From contig CASFBL010000022.1 in assembly GCA_949292775.1 (NCBI GenBank), positions 1 through 58,684 on the forward strand: a stretch of DNA of 58,684 nucleotides. Direction: 5' to 3'. The notes below the pieces were generated by a model, which saw nothing but the letters and a program-made list of their open reading frames with translations, was not told where the DNA came from and ran no database searches. Shown here piece after piece: positions 51,431 through 58,684 of the stretch. A program made the position numbers and the translations under genes. This stretch comes from an uncultured Eubacteriales bacterium. Lineage in GTDB: Bacteria; Bacillota; Clostridia; Oscillospirales; Acutalibacteraceae. The stretch's first letter is position 1, and every line of letters begins with the position of its first letter.

Positions 51431-52270
51431 ATGTCTCTGGTTACTATGCAGGAGCTGCTCGAGCGCGCCGAACAAAAGGGCTGCGCGGTCGGGGCGTTCT
51501 CCGTCGGCAATATGGAAATGGTTCTGGGCGCCGTGCGCGCCGCCGAGGAGGCCGAAACCCCCATTATTCTGCAAATCGCCGAGGTGCGGCTGCCGAATTC
51601 GCCCTTGGAGCTTATGGGGCCGATGATGCTTGCCGCCGCAAAAAACGCCGCGGTGCCGGTCGCCGTACACCTGGACCACGGGCTGCGCCCCGAGACCGTC
51701 CACAAGGCGCTCGAAATGGGTTTTACCTCGGTGATGTTTGACGGCTCGCAGCTGCCGCTTTCGGAAAACATACGCACCGTGAAAAACGTGGTGCAGCTCG
51801 CAAGCGATTACGGCGCGACGGTCGAGGCGGAGCTCGGCGTCGTCGGCGGCAACGAAGGGGAGGGGAAGGCGCACGAGGTTCTGTGCACCGACCCGGCGGA
51901 CGCGGTCCGCTTCTGCGACGAAACGGGCGTCGACGCGCTCGCCGTCGCGATTGGCAACGCGCACGGCAATTACCCGGTCCTGCCGGCGCTGCGCTTTGAC
52001 GTGCTCGAGAAAATCCACGAGGCCGTGTCCGTCCCGCTGGTTCTGCACGGCGGCACGGGCATTACGCCCGAGATGTTCCGCAAATGCATCCGGCTGGGCG
52101 TGCGGAAAATCAACATTGCGACCGCCTCCTTTGACGCGCTCGCACGCAGCGCAAAGGCCTGCTGCGACGAACAGGACGGCGCGCCGAACTACTTTGCGCT
52201 CTCTGCGTGCGAAGCGGCGGGCGTATACGAAAACGTCAAACGGCACATTGCAATTTTCAATATGCGGTAA
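51431..52270 (+). CDS. iolJ: Class II aldolase, 6-phospho-5-dehydro-2-deoxy-D-gluconate aldolase (IolJ)
   Basis: The 279-residue protein is a class II fructose-bisphosphate-type aldolase: VHLDHG supplies a zinc ligand, VEAELGVVGGNEGEG and AIGNAHGNY follow, and HGGTGI and KINIATA form the phosphate site. Sequence alone does not separate FbaA from IolJ. As first gene of an inositol operon it most likely cleaves 5-dehydro-2-deoxygluconate 6-phosphate to dihydroxyacetone phosphate and malonate semialdehyde. The upstream region contains the operon's promoter and operator-like sites. Confidence 0.85.
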   Translation: MSLVTMQELLERAEQKGCAVGAFSVGNMEMVLGAVRAAEEAETPIILQIAEVRLPNSPLELMGPMMLAAAKNAAVPVAVHLDHGLRPETVHKALEMGFTSVMFDGSQLPLSENIRTVKNVVQLASDYGATVEAELGVVGGNEGEGKAHEVLCTDPADAVRFCDETGVDALAVAIGNAHGNYPVLPALRFDVLEKIHEAVSVPLVLHGGTGITPEMFRKCIRLGVRKINIATASFDALARSAKACCDEQDGAPNYFALSACEAAGVYENVKRHIAIFNMR

Positions 52271-52287
52271 AGCGAAAGGAGCGCAAT

Positions 52288-53304
52288 ATGCAGTACATAC
52301 AATTTGACCAAAGCAAGTCCTACGACCTTATCCTGCTCGGACGCGTGGCGGTGGACTTGAACCCCGTCGACTACTACTGCCCCTTAAACGAGAGCACGAC
52401 CTTTAAGCGGTATCTTGGCGGCTCGCCGGCGAACATCGCGGTGGGCCTTGCGCGCCTCGGCAAAAAGGTCGGCTTTTTTGCGCGCGTGTCCGACGACCAG
52501 CTCGGCACCTTTGTGACCGATTATTTCGAAAAGGAGGGGATTGACACCTCCCATATCGTCCGCTGCGAAAACGGCGAAAAAATCGGCCTGACCTTCACCG
52601 AAATCAAGTCCGAAACGGAAAGCTCCATCCTCATGTACCGCAACGAAGCGGCGGATTTGAAGCTGACGGTCGAGGACATCGACGAGGCGTATATCCAATC
52701 GGGCAAGGCGCTGCTCATTTCCGGCACGGCGCTTGCCGAAAGCCCCTCGCGCGAAGCGGCGCTCAAGGCCGTGGCGCTGGCGCGGCGCAACGGCGTGCCC
52801 GTCATTTTCGACATCGACTACCGCGCCTACAACTGGAAAAACAAGGATGAGATTGCCATCTACTATTCCGCCGTCGCGAAAGAGGCGGACATCATCTTAG
52901 GCTCGCGCGAGGAATATGATTTAACCGAGGCGCTGCTTGCCCCCGGCCTTTCCGACCGCGAAAGCGCCGCGCTCTGGCACGGCTATAACGCCAAGATTGT
53001 CATCATCAAGCACGGGAAAGAGGGCTCCACCGCCTACACCTGCGACGGCGAGAGCTATTCCGTAAAGCCCTTCCCCGTCAAGCTTTTAAAATCCTTCGGC
53101 GGCGGCGACGGCTACGCGTCGGCGTTCCTCTACGGGCTTTTCGAAGGGTACGAAATGTTCGACGCGCTCGAATTCGGCTCGGCCTCGGCGGCGATGCTTG
53201 TCGCGTCGCACGCGTGCTCGGAGGATATGCCCACCGCCGACGCGGTGCGGGACTTCATCGCCAGGGAAAAAGAGGAATACGGCGAAATGGTGGCAAGAGC
53301 GTAA
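52288..53304 (+). CDS. iolC: 5-dehydro-2-deoxygluconokinase (IolC)
   Basis: The 338-residue protein is a PfkB-family sugar kinase: LGGSPANIAVGLARLG near the N-terminus, and FGGGDGYASAFLYGL near the C-terminus with the catalytic Asp and anion hole. It phosphorylates 5-dehydro-2-deoxygluconate to make the IolJ substrate. ATG at 52288 follows AAAGGAG, 17 bp after iolJ. Confidence 0.92.
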   Translation: MQYIQFDQSKSYDLILLGRVAVDLNPVDYYCPLNESTTFKRYLGGSPANIAVGLARLGKKVGFFARVSDDQLGTFVTDYFEKEGIDTSHIVRCENGEKIGLTFTEIKSETESSILMYRNEAADLKLTVEDIDEAYIQSGKALLISGTALAESPSREAALKAVALARRNGVPVIFDIDYRAYNWKNKDEIAIYYSAVAKEADIILGSREEYDLTEALLAPGLSDRESAALWHGYNAKIVIIKHGKEGSTAYTCDGESYSVKPFPVKLLKSFGGGDGYASAFLYGLFEGYEMFDALEFGSASAAMLVASHACSEDMPTADAVRDFIAREKEEYGEMVARA

Positions 53305-53332
53305 TTTTGGATTTTGAACACGAGGTGTTTTT

Positions 53333-54103
53333 ATGTACGAGACCCCGGCTTTTAACGAGAACCAGGAAAAGCTCCTTTGCGAAATGGGCGGGAAAAACGC
53401 CGATATGCGCATGACCATCAAGGTCAAACGCATGACGGCGGGCCAGGCGCTGACGCTGTGCAGCGCCTCCAACGAGACGGCGGTCCTGCTGCTTGCGGGC
53501 GAAGCGGAATTTTCCTTTGCGGGAAGGACCGAGCGCGCGTCCCGGCGCAGCCCGTTCCTCGACAAGCCCTACTGCGTGCATTTCCCGCGCAAAAAGGCGG
53601 TCACCGTATCGGCGGTCGGCGACGTCCGGATACTCATCCAGCAAACCGACAACGACCGCGATTTCCCGCTGAAATGGTACACGCCCGACGACTGTATGCT
53701 GCAGGAATTCGGCAAATCGCAGTGGAACGGCACGGCGCACCGGCAGGTGCTGACGGTGTTTGATTACGAGTCCGCGCCGTATTCCAACATGGTGCTCGGC
53801 GAGGTGTTCCACAAGCCCGGCTGCTGGTCGAGCTATCCGCCGCACTACCACCCGCAGCCCGAGCTTTACTATTATGAATTTGACAAGCCCCAGGGCTTCG
53901 GCGTCGGCTTCGTCGGCGACGACTGCTTCAAGGTGCTCGACGGCGGCGCGCTTGCCATTACGCCCATGCAAACGCACCAGCAGGTCGCGGCGCCCGGCTA
54001 TTCGATGTATTACGTATGGATGATTCGCCATTTGGAGGGCGACCCATGGCGCAAAACGCGCATCGACGCGCCCGAGCACAAATGGCTTTTGGATGCGGAA
54101 TAA
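53333..54103 (+). CDS. iolB: 5-deoxy-glucuronate isomerase (IolB)
   Basis: The 256-residue cupin protein has the metal-binding segment [18 protein letters not shown] and the later [18 protein letters not shown], both standard in IolB. It converts 5-deoxy-glucuronate to 5-dehydro-2-deoxygluconate, the IolC substrate. Length is slightly below the usual 270. It lies between iolC and iolD. Confidence 0.93.
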   Translation: MYETPAFNENQEKLLCEMGGKNADMRMTIKVKRMTAGQALTLCSASNETAVLLLAGEAEFSFAGRTERASRRSPFLDKPYCVHFPRKKAVTVSAVGDVRILIQQTDNDRDFPLKWYTPDDCMLQEFGKSQWNGTAHRQVLTVFDYESAPYSNMVLGEVFHKPGCWSSYPPHYHPQPELYYYEFDKPQGFGVGFVGDDCFKVLDGGALAITPMQTHQQVAAPGYSMYYVWMIRHLEGDPWRKTRIDAPEHKWLLDAE

Positions 54104-54116
54104 GGAGGGTGCTCAA

Positions 54117-56033
54117 ATGGCAAAGCTGACCACCGCGCAGGCGCTTGTGCGCTTTTTAGACAACCAGTACGTTTCCTTTGACGGCAAAGAGACCAAGTTC
54201 GTGGACGGCATTTTTACCATTTTCGGCCACGGCATCGTCTGCGGCCTTGGGGAAGCGCTCGACTCCGACCCCGGGCAGCTGACCGTCTACCAGGGCAAAA
54301 ACGAGCAGGGCATGGCGCACGTCGCCGCCTCTTTTGCCAAGCAGAACAACCGGCGCAAAATCATCGCCTGTTCGTCCTCGATAGGCCCGGGCGCGGCGAA
54401 CATGATTACCGCCGCCGCCACGGCGACCGTCAACCATGTGCCGCTGCTGCTGTTCCCGGCCGACGCGTTTTCGACGCGCCAGCCCGACCCTGTTTTGCAG
54501 CAGTTTGAGCAGGTGCAGTCGCTGTCCATTACCACCAACGACGCCTACCGCGCCGTTTGCCGCTATTGGGACCGCGTCGCGCGCCCCGAGCAGCTGATGT
54601 CCGCCATGCTCAACGCCATGCGCGTGCTGACCGACACGGCCGAGACGGGCGCGGTGTGCATTTCCATGCCGCAGGACGTTGAGGGCGAGACCTACGACTT
54701 CCCCGACGAATTCCTGCAAAAGCGGGTCCACAAAATCACCCGCATCGCCCCCGCGAAAGACGAGGTCGAGGACCTTGCGGCGGTGCTGCTGCAAGCGAAA
54801 AAGCCGCTGGTCATCTGCGGCGGCGGCGTGCGGTATTCCGAGGCCGGCGAAACGCTCGAGCGCTTCTGCCGGACGTTCCATATCCCGTTTGCCGAAACGC
54901 AGAGCGGCAAGACCGCCTGCCTGTCCTCCGACCCCTACAACCTCGGCGGGCTCGGCGTTACGGGCAATGCGGCGGGCAACGTTATCGCGAAGGAAGCGGA
55001 CGTTATCCTCGGCGTCGGTACGCGCTTTTCCGATTTCACGACCGGCTCGAAATCGCTGTTCCGCGCGGACGCGAAGGTGCTGACGGTGAACACCTCCCGC
55101 TTCGACGCCTATAAGCTCGGCGCAACCAAGCTGGTCGCCGACGCGAAGCTCGGGCTCGAGGCGCTGGAGGCGGCGCTTGTAAAGGCCGGCTACCGCTCGG
55201 GCTACACGACCGAGATTGCCGACGCAAAGGCCGCCTGGGAAGAGGAGATGCAGCGCCTGTCGGCGTATGCGTACGACGAGAATTTCCGGCCGCTGATTGC
55301 CGCGGGCGACCCGCGCACGCTGCCGGAATTCGCCGAAAACTTCGGCACGCTGACGCAGACCGCCGTGGTCGCCAAGGTCCGCGAGCTTATCCCCGCGGAC
55401 GCCATCTGCGTGGGCGCGGCGGGTTCCCTGCCGGGCGATTTGCAGCGGATGTGGACGTCGGACAGCCGGTATTCCTACAATATGGAATACGGCTTCTCCT
55501 GCATGGGGTATGAGATTGCCGGCGCGCTCGGCTCCAAGCTTGCCGAGCCGGACAAAGAGGTTTACGCCATGTGCGGCGACGGCAGCTACCTGATGCTGCA
55601 TTCCGAGCTTGTCACGAGCGTCCAGGAGCATAAAAAAATCAACGTCCTGCTGTTCGACAACTGCGGCTTCGGCTGCATCAACAACCTGGAAATGTCCAAC
55701 GGCATCGGGAACCTGGCGACGGAATTCCGGTTCCGCACGCCGGACGGCAAGCTCTCGGGCGACCTTGTCCCGATTGATTTTGCCCGCGCGGCTTCCGGCT
55801 ACGGGGTCAAGACCTATACGGCGCGCAGCATGGAGGAGCTCGAGGCGGCGCTTTTGGACAGCCAAAAGCAGACCGTTTCTACGCTCATTGACATCAAGGT
55901 TCTGCCCAAGACCATGACCGACGGCTACGGCGCCTGGTGGCACGTGGGGGTGGCGAGCACCTCCCAAAACGAAGCGGTGCGCAAGGCTTATGCCGACCGC
56001 AAAGCGCATTTAGAGAAAGCGAGGAAATATTGA
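54117..56033 (+). CDS. iolD: 3D-(3,5/4)-trihydroxycyclohexane-1,2-dione hydrolase (IolD)
   Basis: The 638-residue thiamine-diphosphate enzyme has [18 protein letters not shown] with the catalytic Glu, a central FAD-like domain, and the ThDP motif beginning [14 protein letters not shown] and ending near [10 protein letters not shown]. It hydrolytically opens the inositol-derived ring to 5-deoxy-glucuronate. ATG at 54117 follows AAGGAGGG. The stop overlaps iolE by one base (TGATG). Confidence 0.95.
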   Translation: MAKLTTAQALVRFLDNQYVSFDGKETKFVDGIFTIFGHGIVCGLGEALDSDPGQLTVYQGKNEQGMAHVAASFAKQNNRRKIIACSSSIGPGAANMITAAATATVNHVPLLLFPADAFSTRQPDPVLQQFEQVQSLSITTNDAYRAVCRYWDRVARPEQLMSAMLNAMRVLTDTAETGAVCISMPQDVEGETYDFPDEFLQKRVHKITRIAPAKDEVEDLAAVLLQAKKPLVICGGGVRYSEAGETLERFCRTFHIPFAETQSGKTACLSSDPYNLGGLGVTGNAAGNVIAKEADVILGVGTRFSDFTTGSKSLFRADAKVLTVNTSRFDAYKLGATKLVADAKLGLEALEAALVKAGYRSGYTTEIADAKAAWEEEMQRLSAYAYDENFRPLIAAGDPRTLPEFAENFGTLTQTAVVAKVRELIPADAICVGAAGSLPGDLQRMWTSDSRYSYNMEYGFSCMGYEIAGALGSKLAEPDKEVYAMCGDGSYLMLHSELVTSVQEHKKINVLLFDNCGFGCINNLEMSNGIGNLATEFRFRTPDGKLSGDLVPIDFARAASGYGVKTYTARSMEELEAALLDSQKQTVSTLIDIKVLPKTMTDGYGAWWHVGVASTSQNEAVRKAYADRKAHLEKARKY

Positions 56034-56926
56034 TGCTCGACAAAACCAAAGTCAAGCTCGGCATTGCGCCGATTGCCTGGACCAACGACGATATGCCCGA
56101 CCTCGGCGCGGAAAACACCTTTGAACAGTGCGTGTCCGAAATGGCGCTGGCCGGCTTTACCGGCTGCGAGGTCGGCAACAAGTACCCGAAGGACGCGGCG
56201 GCGCTCAAAAAGGCGCTGGACCTGCGCGGGCTTCAGATATGCAACGCCTGGTTCTCGACGTTTTTGACGACCAAGCCGTATGAGGAGACCGAGCGCGACT
56301 TTATCCGCCACATCTCCTTCTTAAAGGAAATGGGCGCCAGGGTCGTCGGCGTGTCCGAGCAGGGGCATTCCATCCAGGGCACGGACAAGTCCATTTTCCG
56401 CGACAAGTATGTGATGCAAGACGAGGAGTGGGAAAAGCTCTGCACGGGGCTCAACCGCCTCGGCCGCGTCGCGAAGGATATGGGCATTGCGCTTTGCTTC
56501 CATCACCACATGGGCACGGTCGTCCAGACCGCGGCGGAGATTGACCGCATGATGGAAAACACCGACCCGGACGTTTTCGGCCTGCTGTTTGACTCGGGGC
56601 ACCTTGCCTATTGCGGCGAGGATTATATGGCGGTGCTTCGAAAATACGCCGACCGCGTGCGCCATGTGCACTTAAAGGACATCCGTCCCGCCGTGATTGA
56701 CGAGGTCCGGGCAAAGAACCTGAGCTTTTTAGACGGCGTGCGCATGGGGACGTTCACCGTCCCGGGCGACGGGGCGCTGGATTTCAAGCCCATTTTCGAC
56801 GTGCTCGAGGACGTGGGCTACGAGGGGTACGTGCTGGTGGAGGCCGAGCAGGACCCCGCCAAGGCGAACCCGCTGGAATATGCTTTGAAAGCGCGCAGAT
56901 ATATCCGCGAGGTCTCGGGGCTGTAA
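56033..56926 (+). CDS. iolE: Inosose dehydratase (IolE)
   Basis: The 297-residue TIM-barrel protein has [18 protein letters not shown] at the N-terminus, [12 protein letters not shown] with metal ligands, [10 protein letters not shown] and HVHLKDIRP. It dehydrates scyllo-inosose to the dione used by IolD. The start overlaps the iolD stop. Confidence 0.94.
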   Translation: MLDKTKVKLGIAPIAWTNDDMPDLGAENTFEQCVSEMALAGFTGCEVGNKYPKDAAALKKALDLRGLQICNAWFSTFLTTKPYEETERDFIRHISFLKEMGARVVGVSEQGHSIQGTDKSIFRDKYVMQDEEWEKLCTGLNRLGRVAKDMGIALCFHHHMGTVVQTAAEIDRMMENTDPDVFGLLFDSGHLAYCGEDYMAVLRKYADRVRHVHLKDIRPAVIDEVRAKNLSFLDGVRMGTFTVPGDGALDFKPIFDVLEDVGYEGYVLVEAEQDPAKANPLEYALKARRYIREVSGL

Positions 56927-56959
56927 GCGCCGGACGCGGGAAGAAAAGGAGCAAAACAG

Positions 56960-58468
56960 ATGGCAGTAGAAAAGTTGCAGTATTTTGTAAACGGGGAATT
57001 CCGGGATTCCAAAACGGACGTCTGGTACGACCTGCACAACCCCAGCACCGGCGAAGTCACGGGGCAGGCGCCCTGCTGCACGAACGACGAGGTGCTCGAG
57101 GCGATTGAAGCGGCCAAGGCGGCGTACCCCGGCTGGCGCGCCGTGCCCGCGATTAAGCGCGCGCAGATTCTTTATAAAATCCGCGACCTCATCATGGAGA
57201 ACATGGAAGGGCTCACCATGAGCGTCGCCAAGGAAAACGGCAAGGTCTGGAGCGAAGCGGAGGGCGATGTGCTCAAGGCCAAGGAGGGGACGGAGCTTGC
57301 CACGCAGGTGCCGTCTTTGATGATGGGCGAGAGCATGATGGACGCCTCGCGCGGGTACGACACGGTCAAATACCGCGAATCCATCGGCGTGTTCGCGGGC
57401 ATCGTGCCGGTCAATTTCCCGGCGATGATTCCGTTCGGCTGGATGGCGCCGACCTGCATCGCCTGCGGCAATACGTTGGTTTTGAAGGCGGCCTCCCTAA
57501 CGCCGAAAACCGCGATGCTGTTCGCGAAAATCTATAAGGAAGCGGGCGTGCCCGACGGCGTTATCAACGTCGTGACCTGCTCGCGCAATGAAATCAATAC
57601 CATTCTCGACCACCCGGACGTCAAGGGCATTACCTTTGTCGGCTCGACGCCGGTCGGCCTGAAGATTTACCAGCGCGCCGCGGCGGCCGGCAAACGCTGC
57701 CAGGCGCTTTGCCAGGCGAAGAACCACGCGCTGGTTATGGCGGACGCCGCGCTGGAACGCACCGTTGCGGGCGTCATCAATTCCGCTTACGGCTGCGCGG
57801 GCCAGCGCTGCATGGCGCTGTCGTGCTGCGTGGTGGAGGAGGCGATTGCCGACAAGTTTGTCGCCGAGCTCAAAAAGCAGGCGCAGAACATCAAGGTCGG
57901 CCCCTCCTGGGACAAGAGCTCCAAGCTTGGCCCTATCACCTATGAAAAGCATTATAAGGAAGTCCTTGCCGACATCGACAAGGGCGTTGCAGAGGGTGCC
58001 GAGCTGGTGCTGGACGGCCGCAATTACAAGGTCGAGGGGTATGAAGGCGGCTACTTTGTCGGCCCGACCATTTTCGACCATGTGACCGAGGATATGACCA
58101 TCGGCCGCGACGAGGTGTTCGGCCCGGTGCTGTGTATTAAGCGCTGCAAGGATTTCAAAGAGGGCCTCGCGATTATGAACGCAAGCCCCTACGCCAACGG
58201 TTCGGTCATTTATACGCAAAGCGGCTATTTTGCGCGCGAATTTGTCCGCCATACCGACGGCGGGCAGGTCGGCGTGAACGTCGGCATCCCCGTGCCGGTG
58301 GGCTTCTTCCCGTTCTCGGGACACAAGCAGTCGTTCTTCGGCGACCTGCATTGCCTGGGCAAGGACGCGTACCGCTTCTTTACGGAAAGCAAGGCCGTCA
58401 CCACGCACTGGTTCGACGAAGAGGAAAAAACCGCCACCGAGGTCTCGACCTGGGACGGCACCATCTGA
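56960..58468 (+). CDS. iolA: CoA-acylating (methyl)malonate-semialdehyde dehydrogenase (IolA)
   Basis: The 502-residue aldehyde dehydrogenase has NAD-binding GITFVGSTPVGLKIYQRAAA and the active-site GCAGQRCMALSC with the catalytic Cys. FPAMIPFGWMAPTCIACGN is typical of the MMSDH branch. It turns malonate semialdehyde from IolJ into acetyl-CoA. It follows iolE by 33 bp with AAAAGGAG. Confidence 0.94.
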   Translation: MAVEKLQYFVNGEFRDSKTDVWYDLHNPSTGEVTGQAPCCTNDEVLEAIEAAKAAYPGWRAVPAIKRAQILYKIRDLIMENMEGLTMSVAKENGKVWSEAEGDVLKAKEGTELATQVPSLMMGESMMDASRGYDTVKYRESIGVFAGIVPVNFPAMIPFGWMAPTCIACGNTLVLKAASLTPKTAMLFAKIYKEAGVPDGVINVVTCSRNEINTILDHPDVKGITFVGSTPVGLKIYQRAAAAGKRCQALCQAKNHALVMADAALERTVAGVINSAYGCAGQRCMALSCCVVEEAIADKFVAELKKQAQNIKVGPSWDKSSKLGPITYEKHYKEVLADIDKGVAEGAELVLDGRNYKVEGYEGGYFVGPTIFDHVTEDMTIGRDEVFGPVLCIKRCKDFKEGLAIMNASPYANGSVIYTQSGYFAREFVRHTDGGQVGVNVGIPVPVGFFPFSGHKQSFFGDLHCLGKDAYRFFTESKAVTTHWFDEEEKTATEVSTWDGTI

Positions 58469-58483
58469 TAAGGGAGGACAACC

Positions 58484-58684
58484 ATGCTCAAAATTGGTAT
58501 CATCGGTGCGGGGCGCATCGGCAAGGTGCACCTGGAATCCATCACCTACCACGTTCCGAACGCGGCGGTTACGGCTGTGGCGGATCCGTTTCTGAACGAG
58601 GAAACGCGCGCGTACATTGCCGGCTTCGGCGTCGAGAACATCTATACGGACTACCATGCGATTTTAGCGGACCCGGCGATTGAC
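58484..58684 (+). CDS. iolG: Inositol 2-dehydrogenase, N-terminal part (cut by window end)
   Basis: The first 67 codons are present. MLKIGIIGAGRIGKVHLESI is the Rossmann start of the GFO/IDH/MocA family, and VTAVADPFLNE follows. In this operon it is the NAD-dependent inositol dehydrogenase that begins the pathway. The start follows GGGAGG, 15 bp after iolA. The rest is outside the window. Confidence 0.88.
   Translation, partial: MLKIGIIGAGRIGKVHLESITYHVPNAAVTAVADPFLNEETRAYIAGFGVENIYTDYHAILADPAID

Noticed and set aside
54156-56009. 617-codon minus-strand frame opposite iolD, and a similar 386-codon frame at 57497-58657 opposite iolA
   Set aside because: Both are by-products of GC-rich third positions in strongly supported iol genes.

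Overview
The window looks like a chromosomal segment of a Gram-positive anaerobe of the class Clostridia, most likely a gut Oscillospiraceae/Ruminococcaceae-type bacterium. The evidence is the dnaX-ybaB-recR-smpB-ssrA order, strong AGGAGG-type ribosome binding sites, a divergent Firmicutes-style type VII secretion locus (EssC, YukD, LXG toxin) and a myo-inositol operon. Two kinds of DNA alternate. The outer parts (about 1-2,600 and 46,700-58,684) are GC-rich core genome. The middle 44 kb is much AT-richer and is accessory: surface proteins, recombinases, secretion genes, toxin genes and decayed insertions.

Left core (1-2,602): 3' end of dnaX, ybaB, recR, smpB, a small unknown gene and ssrA (tmRNA). 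The 3' end of ssrA is followed 150 bp later by an imperfect copy of its last 29-30 nt, the usual scar of an element that integrates at ssrA. A tnpV gene lies just beyond it.

Accessory part 1 (2,945-9,900): a minus-strand pair encoding a 20-repeat collagen-like surface protein and a DUF2971 protein. Between the collagen-like gene and a tyrosine recombinase gene lies a 281-bp segment bounded by perfect 18-bp inverted repeats. It contains a near-consensus promoter that now points away from the surface gene. This has the layout of an invertible promoter (phase-variation switch). The recombinase has lost its catalytic His and Tyr by a frameshift, so the switch may be frozen.

Accessory part 2 (10,905-36,142): a divergent type VII secretion (T7SS) locus. 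An upstream signalling block encodes a DUF6382-FHA protein with repeated TGLL motifs, a zinc-ribbon membrane protein, a PP2C phosphatase, a transmembrane Ser/Thr kinase, two small membrane proteins and an 1,827-residue Ig-like surface protein. The core follows: a second DUF6382-FHA protein, a ParA/MinD-like ATPase, a YukD-like ubiquitin-fold protein and a 1,502-residue EssC ATPase. Cargo follows: DUF5082-like and DUF5344-like partners, an LXG toxin with a WHH nuclease tip, a SUKH immunity protein, a DUF4176 protein, two nearly identical WXG100 proteins, fragments of a lost cassette, and a second LXG-like set. I see no EsaA, EssA or EssB. The active-looking kinase has the same layout as the pseudokinase EssB (kinase, membrane helix, helical ectodomain), which suggests that phosphorylation is built into this secretion machine.

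Accessory part 3 (36,143-46,726): a dead IS256-family transposase, four zinc-ribbon/lipoprotein genes, tRNA-Pro(CGG), and a five-gene minus-strand operon of unknown function encoding DUF2997, a membrane protein with a helix-hairpin-helix tail, a radical SAM activase-like protein, a Ycf46-like AAA ATPase and a DUF1257-like protein.

Right core (46,727-58,684): a ZIP transporter with an apparent N-terminal frameshift, a GNAT acetyltransferase, an RluA pseudouridine synthase fused to a methyltransferase, a PII-like protein next to a CPA2 antiporter, and the inositol catabolic operon iolJ-C-B-D-E-A-G, the last gene cut by the window edge.
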